From Deltaproteobacteria bacterium (GTDB lineage Bacteria > UBA10199 > SPLOWO2-01-44-7), in the NCBI GenBank assembly GCA_030688705.1, contig JAUYJH010000090.1, forward strand, positions 1 through 16,925: 16,925 nucleotides of DNA, in the 5' to 3' direction. Under the pieces are notes generated by a model, which saw only the letters and a list, made by a program, of their open reading frames with translations, was not told where the DNA came from and ran no database searches. Both the position numbers and the translations under genes were made by a program. This document shows, piece by piece, positions 1 through 6,400 of the stretch (position 1 is its first letter; each line of letters opens with the position of its first letter).

Positions 1-217
1 AAACAATTCAATTAAAGGCCCATAGACAAACGATCTCGGACGCAAACGATCTGAGGGATACCCCAAAAATGAAAGAAGGAATCATACCATGGAAACAAAA
101 TACCCTGTCACCTACCCTGACATATTGACTGGGCTACGACAGCCTTGCTTGGCAGGGAATTTTATGGAATTTTAGGGATTGACTGGAACACCTTGAGAAA
201 ATATCTGACAGATCACA
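1..217. other. Leader region upstream of mannose-1-P guanylyltransferase
   Basis: No convincing gene lies here. CAAACGATCT occurs twice (27-36 and 43-52), GGAATTTTA twice with a 10-bp period (156-164 and 166-174), and ATTGACTGG twice (124-132 and 178-186). A 28-codon ORF (89-175) has an AAGGA 8 nt upstream of its ATG and could be a leader peptide, but its sequence resembles nothing I recognise. The regularly spaced repeats could be regulator sites or decayed repeat sequence; the sequence alone does not decide. Confidence 0.4.
179..207 (+). promoter_or_regulatory. Possible sigma-70-type promoter for manC
   Basis: TTGACT at 179-184 is followed by a 17-nt spacer and TATCTG at 202-207. The -35 box is good and the -10 box is weak. 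A start site 6-8 nt downstream would leave almost no leader before the ATG at 218, which fits the absence of a Shine-Dalgarno sequence there. Confidence 0.3.
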
Positions 218-1078
218 ATGAGTAACCACAACCATTACGCATTGATCATGGCCGGCGGCGAAGGGACCCGCTTTGCCCCTTTAAGCACGCCGGAAAGACC
301 GAAGCAGTTTTTAAATCTTATCGATCCGAAAAAAAGCCTTCTGCAACAGACCTATGCCCGATTAAACAAGATATTTGATAAAGATCGCCTGATGGTGGGT
401 ACAAACCGGCGTCATCTTTCCCTGCTGCAGGAACAGCTCCCCGAAATCCCGAGGGAAAATATCTTCGATGAACCGCAGAAAAAAAACACGGCCCCCTGCC
501 TGGCATGGGTAACGCGGCATGTGTGGCGCCAAAACAAGAAAGCCCTGATCGCGGCCATCCCCGCGGATCACTTTGTTGCAAAGGCCTCCCCTTTTTTAAA
601 ATGTCTGGAAACGGCTCTTTTAAAGGCGCAAGAGTCTCAAAAAATTGTTTTGATTGGCATGCAACCGACCCGTCCCTCTCCGGAATACGGCTACATCCAT
701 CTCCCCACCGCCACTTTTGTCGAAAAACCGGATCGGCAGACAGCCGAACGTTATTTCCGTGAAGGAAATTATCTGTGGAATGGCGGCATCTTTGTCTATC
801 CCGCCGTCAAAATGCTGGAACTTTTTGAGCGGCATCAGCCGGAAATGTTTGCCTTGCTGCAATCGGCGGCATCCATGGACGCGTTTTTCGAAAAGGCCCC
901 TTCAATCTCGATCGATTACGCTATTATGGAAAAGACAAAAGAACTGATGGTCCTTCCTTCCTCTTTTGTCTGGTCGGATGTGGGGACGTGGGACAACCTG
1001 GCGCATCTGGCAAAACACCACTCACTCAACCTCTCCCCTGAAATTACAAAACACTTTCCGCAAAGAGCGCGCCCATAG
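218..1078 (+). CDS. manC: Mannose-1-phosphate guanylyltransferase, C-terminally short
   Basis: The product would make GDP-mannose from mannose-1-phosphate and GTP in the cytoplasm, for polysaccharide or glycan synthesis. Family signatures run in order: the nucleotide-binding GGEGTR...PLS...PKQF (13-31), EPQKKNTAP (85-93), the metal-site PADH (115-118), FVEKP (167-171), NGGIF (188-192), SIDYAIMEK (231-239) and WSDVGTWDNL (252-261). At 286 aa it stops about 25 residues after the last motif. Single-domain relatives are usually about 330-360 aa, with a C-terminal beta-helix-like part that is missing here. It has no isomerase domain like that of longer ManC proteins. The last 12 codons overlap the 3' end of the convergent phosphofructokinase gene, so the short tail may come from a rearrangement. 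No Shine-Dalgarno sequence precedes the ATG. The sugar specificity (mannose rather than another hexose) is inferred from the PKQF and SIDYAIMEK motifs. Confidence 0.88.
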   Translation: MSNHNHYALIMAGGEGTRFAPLSTPERPKQFLNLIDPKKSLLQQTYARLNKIFDKDRLMVGTNRRHLSLLQEQLPEIPRENIFDEPQKKNTAPCLAWVTRHVWRQNKKALIAAIPADHFVAKASPFLKCLETALLKAQESQKIVLIGMQPTRPSPEYGYIHLPTATFVEKPDRQTAERYFREGNYLWNGGIFVYPAVKMLELFERHQPEMFALLQSAASMDAFFEKAPSISIDYAIMEKTKELMVLPSSFVWSDVGTWDNLAHLAKHHSLNLSPEITKHFPQRARP

Positions 1079-2192
1079 AGCGGGCCGCGTCAATCCAGGG
1101 ATGATTTTTGGGAACCAAACGAATACCATCCGGAATATGTTTTAAAGGAATGGAAGTCAGCGCCCCTTTCCCCCAAGCCATCATCATATTTTTTTCTCCG
1201 GTTGCCAAACGATGGACCGCCTCACAGCCGAATGTCGTTGCCAAAAGACGATCCATATAAATGGGGGAACCGCTTCTTAAAATATGCCCCAGCATGACCG
1301 AGCGCGATTCAATCCCGGTCATTTTTTCAATCTGCACCGACAACCACTGTCCAATCCCCCCCAATCTTAAAGGCTGGGTCACATCATCCGTTTTGCGTTG
1401 GAAGATTTTTTTCCCATCGGCTTGATGCGCCCCTTCCGCGGCAACGATGATAGTGAAGCGGCGCCCCACGGAAGAGCGCTGCATCACCCGGTCGCAGATT
1501 TTTTTGATATCGAAAGGAAATTCGGGAATCAAAATAATGCTTGCCCCCGTGGCCAAACCGGAGGCCAAGGCGAGCCAGCCGGCATCACGCCCCATCACCT
1601 CGATAATCATGGCCCGGTGATGAGAGGCCGCCGTGGTGTAGAGTTTGTCGATCGCCTCTGTAGCTGTGTCGACGGCTGTGTAAAAACCGACCGTTCGTTC
1701 TGTCGCGGGGACATCATTATCAATGGTTTTCGGGATCACAACGATCGGAAGACCCTCTTTGGCAAAACGTTTTGCATAAGAAAGGGTCCCGTCACCCCCC
1801 ACGCAAACCAGCACATCAAACTGCCCGCTTTTAAAAAGTTTCATCGCCTGCCTGGAGGCATCTTTATATTCTACCAGTCTCCCCTTTTTCTTTTTTGCGT
1901 AGAGAAACGGATTGGTTTTGTTGGTTGTTCCAAGAATGGTTCCACCGTGAGTCAAAATGCCAGCGACACTGTCCCAAGTTAAAGGATGGATGCGTCCTTC
2001 GATCAATCCGGCAAAGCCGTCTTCAATCCCCCAAACTTCCCAGCCATGATCGTGAATGGCACAGCGTGTGACAGAACGGATGACCGCATTCAAACCGGGA
2101 CAATCACCGCCGCCGGTCAATATTCCTATCTTTTTGATCCGCCTTTTCACCTTGCCATGAATCCCCAAATCCCATAAGGAAGTCAAGTCCAT
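1044..2192 (-). CDS. pfkA: 6-phosphofructokinase, group III-like signature
   Basis: The product phosphorylates fructose-6-phosphate to fructose-1,6-bisphosphate in cytoplasmic glycolysis. Visible motifs are GGGDCPGLNA (27-36), GGDGT (132-136), PKTIDND (154-160, catalytic Asp158), MGRDAGW (200-206) and EGAHQ (253-257). The donor-site residues are mixed. Gly135 (E. coli position 104) is typical of ATP enzymes, while Lys155 (E. coli position 124) is typical of PPi enzymes and of atypical ATP enzymes. ATP is therefore likely, but PPi is not excluded. LGHILRSGSP (301-310) departs from the usual LGHxQRGG. The start is uncertain. The ATG at 2192 has no Shine-Dalgarno sequence, but a TAATTT box lies 8 nt upstream, as in a leaderless gene. 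An alternative GTG at 2150 would give a 368-aa protein closer to the family's usual N-terminus. With the ATG, this start codon overlaps that of the divergent ilvE gene. Confidence 0.93.
   Translation of the reverse strand: MDLTSLWDLGIHGKVKRRIKKIGILTGGGDCPGLNAVIRSVTRCAIHDHGWEVWGIEDGFAGLIEGRIHPLTWDSVAGILTHGGTILGTTNKTNPFLYAKKKKGRLVEYKDASRQAMKLFKSGQFDVLVCVGGDGTLSYAKRFAKEGLPIVVIPKTIDNDVPATERTVGFYTAVDTATEAIDKLYTTAASHHRAMIIEVMGRDAGWLALASGLATGASIILIPEFPFDIKKICDRVMQRSSVGRRFTIIVAAEGAHQADGKKIFQRKTDDVTQPLRLGGIGQWLSVQIEKMTGIESRSVMLGHILRSGSPIYMDRLLATTFGCEAVHRLATGEKNMMMAWGKGALTSIPLKHIPDGIRLVPKNHPWIDAARSMGALFAESVL
2176..2182 (+). promoter_or_regulatory. Ribosome binding site of ilvE
   Basis: AAGGAAG ends 8 nt before the ATG at 2191. 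It supports that start for ilvE even though the codon overlaps the divergent phosphofructokinase start codon. Confidence 0.6.
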
Positions 2193-3363
2193 GAATCCGC
2201 AAATTATTTTTTACAATGGAAAGTGGTATCCCGCTGCGGCGCGCCCCGCTTTTCTCGACATCAACTTTTTTGCTTACCAACATGTGCTTCACTACGCCAG
2301 TTCTGCATTTGAGGGGACCCGTTGCTATCCCAATCTGTCCAAAAAAAACGGGACGTTGAATCTGATCGGCGTCGATTTGAGAATCAACCGTCTTTTTAGA
2401 TCGATGGAATTTTGCTGGATGAAACTGCCCCCCAACCCCTCACAGGTTTGGGACGACTTTGCGGCCCGTTTTTCGGAACTGGCTGACAAATACAAAGAAG
2501 TACTCAAAGGCAAAATCAAAAAAGATTTGATTGTGCAGTTTCCCTACACGCCGTCTCAAGTGAAAGAATTTATCATCAAAACCATTTTGCTCAATATGCA
2601 CAGCGGTTTTATTGATACGCAAAAAGGCTGTTATGTCCGCCCTGTCGCGATGCGGGGGACGACGCCCGACAAACATTTGGGGGTTTTTTCACTGGGGCAC
2701 AGCGTCGATTTTCTGGTTTCGGTCAAACCTTGGGGGAAATATCTTGGAAAAGAGGCCTTTGAAAAGGGGGCCCCTGTTGTTGTCGCCCCGGAAAGCAATG
2801 CCGAATACAACCGTCAGCACAAATTGGCGGCCAATTATTTAACCGGCCAGCGTCTCGTTAATTTTGCCGCCTTCAATCATTTTAATGAAGTCTTGATGAC
2901 CGACAGCTCCCCAAACCGGAATGTGCTGGAGGGAAGCGGGGAAAATTTGGTTTTTTATCTCGGCAACAATCGTTATGTCTCCCCCAGCCAAGATAAAAAG
3001 CCGATTCTGCCCGGCACCACGCTGAAAGTCATCGACCAGATCATCCGGTTGTCGGGGGGCGAAATCGAATATCGGGACATTCCGCTGGCAGAGGTTTTAA
3101 GCGGCAAGCTCAAGGGGGCCGCCATGACCGGCACAGCCGTTGAGGTAACCCCCATCTCGCTGGTTTATGATTCTCAATCAAAAAGGGTGGTGGAAATACC
3201 GGTAGCCGATGAAATCAAAAATCTTCAAAAGATTTATCTCGATCTCGTGCAGGGTGCCGATGTCGCTCCCAATTTGGCCCCGTTGCAAAAAGAACTTTTG
3301 ACGGAAGTCCGGTGGAACGACGCGGAACATAAGACACTGCTGAATTGTATTGAATCGGTCTAG
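2191..3363 (+). CDS. ilvE: Branched-chain amino acid aminotransferase
   Basis: This PLP fold-type IV transaminase interconverts leucine, isoleucine and valine with their 2-keto acids, using 2-oxoglutarate/glutamate. Class IV landmarks are the AFEGTRCY region (39-46), YVRP (148-151), the presumed Schiff-base lysine Lys211 in HKLAANY, VLEGSGENLVF (245-255) and MTGTAVEVTPI (312-322). At 390 aa it is longer than the ~305-aa E. coli type. The extra length lies in an inserted region around residues 76-145 and a C-terminal tail of about 45 residues after the last motif. It could therefore belong to the longer eukaryote-like/IlvE-II branch. The AAGGA-preceded ATG sets the start. The TAG stop at 3361-3363 lies within the palindrome CTAG, which also holds the stop of the convergent lipoprotein gene. 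Confidence 0.93.
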   Translation: MNPQIIFYNGKWYPAAARPAFLDINFFAYQHVLHYASSAFEGTRCYPNLSKKNGTLNLIGVDLRINRLFRSMEFCWMKLPPNPSQVWDDFAARFSELADKYKEVLKGKIKKDLIVQFPYTPSQVKEFIIKTILLNMHSGFIDTQKGCYVRPVAMRGTTPDKHLGVFSLGHSVDFLVSVKPWGKYLGKEAFEKGAPVVVAPESNAEYNRQHKLAANYLTGQRLVNFAAFNHFNEVLMTDSSPNRNVLEGSGENLVFYLGNNRYVSPSQDKKPILPGTTLKVIDQIIRLSGGEIEYRDIPLAEVLSGKLKGAAMTGTAVEVTPISLVYDSQSKRVVEIPVADEIKNLQKIYLDLVQGADVAPNLAPLQKELLTEVRWNDAEHKTLLNCIESV

Positions 3364-4700
3364 GGCCCTACCACCAATCCGGCCTCTTCGGCGGAAATAT
3401 CCTCTTCATAATCGGGGATTTTGACGGAAGCGTTAAAAAACGACCGTATCTCCGCGGTGATATTGCCCGGCGAAGTGAGATGAAAACGGACCGGCACCGA
3501 GGAAGCCAAGCCCCCCAGCCGCACAATCGGGCATTCAAAACCTCCTCCACCGGCGTTACTGCATCCGTGAGGGGGCGCTGAAAAGGAGAAGTCGGACGAA
3601 GGGACCAGAACCAAGGTTATATCCCGATACTCTCTTTTTTCCTTGTTTTTAACCGTCACCTCCCAGATTACCGTTTCGCCGGCACGCACGGCACTGGGCA
3701 GTCCTCTCTGCTCCACTTCAAGATTCGGTTTCACCACCAAATCCATTTCGATCGGGTGCAAAGTGACAATACTGCCGTCCGGGCATTTCGCCTTGGGAGA
3801 AAGAACCGCGCTGTGCGTGCCGAAAGAGAGATTGTCTTTAACCCGCATCGGGACGGTGACGGAGCGGCTGATGACCCGCCCCTGAAAGCCGACGCGGCCC
3901 GTTTGGGGATCGATACTGGCAATGTTGGGATCGCGCCGCTCCATTGCGTCATCCCAATGGATCTCTAAAACATCCTGAACGTAAAGAGGCTCCAACACAC
4001 AGCCGATGGGATGAATAATGGTCAATAAAAAGTCTTCGCCGGTTGTATGTGTCTGTTTGGAAGGGGGAGGTAAATCAGAAATATCGGCCTGATAATTGAG
4101 AACCACCGGAATGTGAGCCGTCAGATTAAACGCATCAATAGTGCGGCAGACTCTTCCCGCGTCGCGGATATCGGGTTGCGCGGTCGGCGGCGCCGACTCT
4201 TCCGGCTTCAACTGATTTTTGCAGGTGCTGGAACAACCGTCGCCATCGGCCCGGTTGCCATCGTCACATTCTTCATCTCCCTCCATCTTGTTGTTGCCGC
4301 AGACCGGTATGGAGGTATCGCCGTAAAGCTGTTTGGAAACCACGCTCACGGAGGGGCCGATCCCTATTTTGGGCGCTGTTTGCGAAAGAGAAGCGGATGA
4401 CAAAGAACCGGCGGAGAGCTTGGACAAAATTTGAGTCCCCAATTCCGCATCGGTCACCTCCAGGCAGTAATAGCCGGGCCCTTTTCCGGCTACAAGAAAC
4501 CGCCCTTTTGAATCGGTTTTGGTGTTGGCAATCGGTTTGCCATCCAGCGCCACTTTGACGGAGACGCCGGTCAGGGTACTTTCCGCTTTATCGGGTTGAT
4601 GGTTGGCGTTGGCATCGAGAAAAACGGTCCCCTTGATTTGGCCGCTGCAACCGGCGAGAAGACCCAAAAATGACAGTGATAAGAGGCGGCTGAAATACAC
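3360..4700 (-). CDS. Lipoprotein with Myxococcus-type Cys-rich (DUF4215) repeat
   Basis: The N-terminus is a lipoprotein signal peptide with lipobox LAGC (Cys18), so the protein is probably anchored to the outer or cytoplasmic membrane. Residues 21-90 resemble an SdrD-B/carboxypeptidase-regulatory beta-sandwich (IKGTVFLDANANHQPDKAE). Residues 134-160 form one DUF4215 repeat (CGNNKMEGDEECDDGN...DGCSSTC), which is abundant in Myxococcota and neighbouring groups. Residues about 325-425 look like a DUF11- or CARDB-type Ig-like domain (AGETVIWEVTVKN). The enzymatic role, if any, is unknown; a surface adhesin or structural protein is inferred. The chosen start is a GTG without a Shine-Dalgarno sequence. 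A TAAAAT box ends 6 nt before it, suggesting a leaderless transcript. The stop codon shares CTAG with ilvE. Confidence 0.8.
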   Translation of the reverse strand: MYFSRLLSLSFLGLLAGCSGQIKGTVFLDANANHQPDKAESTLTGVSVKVALDGKPIANTKTDSKGRFLVAGKGPGYYCLEVTDAELGTQILSKLSAGSLSSASLSQTAPKIGIGPSVSVVSKQLYGDTSIPVCGNNKMEGDEECDDGNRADGDGCSSTCKNQLKPEESAPPTAQPDIRDAGRVCRTIDAFNLTAHIPVVLNYQADISDLPPPSKQTHTTGEDFLLTIIHPIGCVLEPLYVQDVLEIHWDDAMERRDPNIASIDPQTGRVGFQGRVISRSVTVPMRVKDNLSFGTHSAVLSPKAKCPDGSIVTLHPIEMDLVVKPNLEVEQRGLPSAVRAGETVIWEVTVKNKEKREYRDITLVLVPSSDFSFSAPPHGCSNAGGGGFECPIVRLGGLASSVPVRFHLTSPGNITAEIRSFFNASVKIPDYEEDISAEEAGLVVGP

Positions 4701-4706
4701 GGGCCC

Positions 4707-4712
4707 ATTTTA
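4707..4712 (-). promoter_or_regulatory. Candidate -10 box of a leaderless lipoprotein mRNA
   Basis: TAAAAT (minus strand) stands 6 nt before the GTG start at 4700, so transcription would begin at about the start codon. No convincing -35 box is seen. Confidence 0.3.
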
Positions 4713-4820
4713 TCAGAGGCGTGATTCTAACTCCATGAAATAATAAAGAAAAAGTAAGTACAGATAATATCAAGAGAAAACGTTAGATATCCCCCCTCAA
4801 AAACAGTTAGAATTTCGGGA

Positions 4821-4830
4821 AAAGGAGGTG
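4821..4830 (+). promoter_or_regulatory. Near-perfect Shine-Dalgarno site
   Basis: AAAGGAGGTG is complementary to the 16S rRNA 3' end over nearly its whole length and lies 4-6 nt before the ATG at 4835. It is the strongest ribosome binding site in the window and predicts efficient translation of the 106-aa protein. Confidence 0.75.
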
Positions 4831-4834
4831 CCCC

Positions 4835-5155
4835 ATGAACATGGCACACTATACGTGGGAGGATGCAGGCAGGAAAACAGAAGGGGAGATCGAGGCCTTG
4901 GCGGTACAAGATTTAAAAAAAGGGATACGGGCCGATCAGTTTTTGTCCGACCCGCAACTCAAGCACGATGGGAACTTTGACCTTGTCATCAAAGACCCGG
5001 AAGGGAATCTGAAACACATTGTCGTCTCCAATACGGATCCAGGCTGTAAGCAGATGCACAAATTCTTCAAAACGAGCAACGGCAAAACGGCCATTGAAAT
5101 TAAAATCGGCCAGCATATCTATCGCCTGCTGTCCATGGATGACGGAACGGCTTAA
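4835..5155 (+). CDS. Hypothetical 106-aa soluble protein
   Basis: I do not recognise this protein. It is charged, without a signal peptide or membrane segment. It is probably a small alpha/beta fold: a helical start (residues 10-40, many Glu/Lys) is followed by strand-like stretches (FDLVIKDPEGN, KHIVVSNTDPG, TAIEIKIGQHIYRLL). There is one cysteine (Cys71). The gene has an excellent ribosome binding site, so it is likely real and well expressed. It stands alone on the plus strand and is divergent from the lipoprotein gene by 134 bp. A second in-frame ATG sits at codon 3. Its TAA stop forms TTAA with the stop of the convergent FecR-domain gene. Confidence 0.7.
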   Translation: MNMAHYTWEDAGRKTEGEIEALAVQDLKKGIRADQFLSDPQLKHDGNFDLVIKDPEGNLKHIVVSNTDPGCKQMHKFFKTSNGKTAIEIKIGQHIYRLLSMDDGTA

Positions 5156-5865
5156 GGAAACGGGAGGCGGCTTTTTAGAGTATCGATTCCCCTCTGTTTA
5201 ACCGCTTCGGCAGAAGTGGGGAATCCGAATTGGCCCTCTATCCCTTCCAACACCTGTTTTGGAATCGGCAATGGTGAAGAGGGGGGCGCTCCTGCTTCCA
5301 CATCGCTGTATTGATTGGCACCCACCATCATCTCTTTCAAAGGCATCAGCGGGTTTAACGTGGAGACGAGCCCCTTCAAACAAAAAACAGTTGTTTTTTT
5401 CTTCCCCACATCCAGAGCCAACTCCGTACCCCGCACCCCGATAACGGCCGTGGGGGTCCTGAATTCGGTCTTGGATGTTTTTTTGTTGAATGTTTTTGAG
5501 ACAACCGCCTTCAGTTTGCCGCCGGCCACCTCCAAAATAGTTTCACGCTGTTTTTTTCCAGGGTTGAAAAGAAATTCAGAGACGATGATTTTTGTTTTTT
5601 CCCTCAAAACAAGGGTCGTCCCATCTTGAAAACCCAACTGAACGGAGGATTCTTTTTTGGCCTCCACAACATCTTTCAAAAAAAGCGGGGCCCCCACCGC
5701 TGCTTTTTCCTTTTTTCCCGCTTCGTGAATAATGATGACATCTCCCAACACATTATCGACTTTGCCGACTTTGGTTTGGGCGAAGGCTGGACCATGGACC
5801 AAGGACCATGGACCGAGGACCAACAGCAAAAAAACAAAATTCCTTTTCAACCGATTTCGACCCAT
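5152..5865 (-). CDS. Secreted FecR-domain protein
   Basis: The protein has an N-terminal signal peptide (basic RNRLKRN, hydrophobic core to about residue 27, likely cleavage after AFA at 29). A FecR domain covers about residues 35-165, with V.GxV, SSVQLGFQDGTTLVLREKTKIIV and the characteristic TPTAVIGVRGTELAL (138-152). In this form, exported and without the sigma-factor partner of the Fe-citrate system, such domains are common in deltaproteobacteria and are thought to be periplasmic or envelope proteins of unknown role. The last ~60 residues are Pro-rich. The ATG has GGGGAG 7 nt upstream and overlaps the 3' end of the DUF167 gene by 19 bp, so it is the last gene of a bolA-DUF167-fecR run. 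The hydrophobic core of the signal peptide is encoded by a GGACCATGG word repeat (5788-5821). Confidence 0.82.
   Translation of the reverse strand: MGRNRLKRNFVFLLLVLGPWSLVHGPAFAQTKVGKVDNVLGDVIIIHEAGKKEKAAVGAPLFLKDVVEAKKESSVQLGFQDGTTLVLREKTKIIVSEFLFNPGKKQRETILEVAGGKLKAVVSKTFNKKTSKTEFRTPTAVIGVRGTELALDVGKKKTTVFCLKGLVSTLNPLMPLKEMMVGANQYSDVEAGAPPSSPLPIPKQVLEGIEGQFGFPTSAEAVKQRGIDTLKSRLPFP
5788..5821. repeat. GGACCATGG word repeat, copy 1
   Basis: GGACC recurs five times in 34 bp, twice as the unit GGACCATGGACC, with linkers of 2 nt. On the minus strand it encodes VLGPWSLVHGP of the FecR signal peptide. The same word pattern recurs at 7025-7051. Confidence 0.75.
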
Positions 5866-6065
5866 TTTTTTCTCCCCTTTCCGCCGCTTATAATGATCAC
5901 CTGTGATTTTGACAAACGGAAATAGCGGGCCAAGAGATCAACAACCGCTTTGTTGGCTTTTCCCTCCACCGGTGGCGCCTTGACGAAAACTTTCAAAGAC
6001 CCGTCGGCCATTTTTTCCACTTTCTCCTGTTTGGCATTGGGCTTGACCTGAATCGTTATTCTCAT
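5847..6065 (-). CDS. DUF167 (UPF0235, YggU-type) family protein
   Basis: This small cytoplasmic protein of 72 aa matches the UPF0235/DUF167 pattern end to end: an opening strand with VKPNAKQEKVEK, then LKVFVKAPPVEGKANKAVVDLLARYF (24-49) and the closing SKSQVIIISGGKGRKKWVEI. The biochemical function of the family is unknown. Its ATG overlaps the bolA stop codon as ATGA (6062-6065), so its translation is probably coupled to bolA. It overlaps the following FecR-domain gene by 19 bp. The length is normal for the family. Confidence 0.9.
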   Translation of the reverse strand: MRITIQVKPNAKQEKVEKMADGSLKVFVKAPPVEGKANKAVVDLLARYFRLSKSQVIIISGGKGRKKWVEIG

Positions 6066-6349
6066 TTTTTATTTTGCTTCTCCCATTCCGGGGGCGTGCA
6101 TGTTTTCAGGGCCAAGGCGTGTATCTCTTCTTTTAATTCCTGCGCCAAAAGAGAATAGACCATTCTGTGGCGCTCCATCAAAGTCTTTCCCTCAAAGGAG
6201 GCGGAGACAATCAAGAGCTTAAAATGGGTTTCCAAACTTTCGAACGCGCCATGCCCCTTGTGTTTGGCACTTTCATTTTCCAGCTCCCAATGGAGAGGAT
6301 GAAACGCTTCCCAGATTTTTTTTGTAATCGTTTCCTCGATTGTTCCCAT
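6062..6349 (-). CDS. bolA: BolA family protein
   Basis: BolA-type proteins bind monothiol glutaredoxins and an Fe-S cluster and act in iron-sulfur trafficking or as regulators. This 95-residue protein carries the family pattern: LENESAKHKGH (23-33), THFKLLIVSASFEGKTLMERHRMVYSLLAQEL (41-72) and the C-terminal IHALALKTCTPPEW (76-89), with the conserved His in RHR. The start at 6349 is chosen because AAGGA lies 6 nt upstream; the longer frame would begin at a TTG overlapping that site. It is the first gene of a minus-strand operon with DUF167 and a FecR-domain gene and is divergent from the M16 peptidase by 51 bp. No glutaredoxin gene is in the window. Confidence 0.9.
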   Translation of the reverse strand: MGTIEETITKKIWEAFHPLHWELENESAKHKGHGAFESLETHFKLLIVSASFEGKTLMERHRMVYSLLAQELKEEIHALALKTCTPPEWEKQNKK

Positions 6350-6358
6350 AAACTGTCC

Positions 6359-6387
6359 TTGCAAAATAGCACTTCACTGCTTAGATT
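6359..6387 (+). promoter_or_regulatory. Possible promoter for the M16 peptidase
   Basis: TTGCAA (6359-6364), a 17-nt spacer and TAGATT (6382-6387) give 4/6 matches to each sigma-70 box. The start site would be only 5-7 nt before the ATG at 6401, which has no Shine-Dalgarno sequence. Confidence 0.28.
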
Positions 6388-6400
6388 CAAAAAATATTTT

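Noticed and set aside
69..128. Short ORF starting MKEGIIPW as a transposase fragment
   Set aside because: It has only 19 codons before a stop, no transposase motif and no inverted-repeat ends.
1398..1982. 194-codon plus-strand open frame
   Set aside because: It is antisense to conserved phosphofructokinase motifs and shows no family resemblance.
6167..6400. Upstream extension of the M16 peptidase frame
   Set aside because: The extra 78 codons are antisense to bolA and do not look like a signal peptide; the M16 fold begins at the ATG at 6401.
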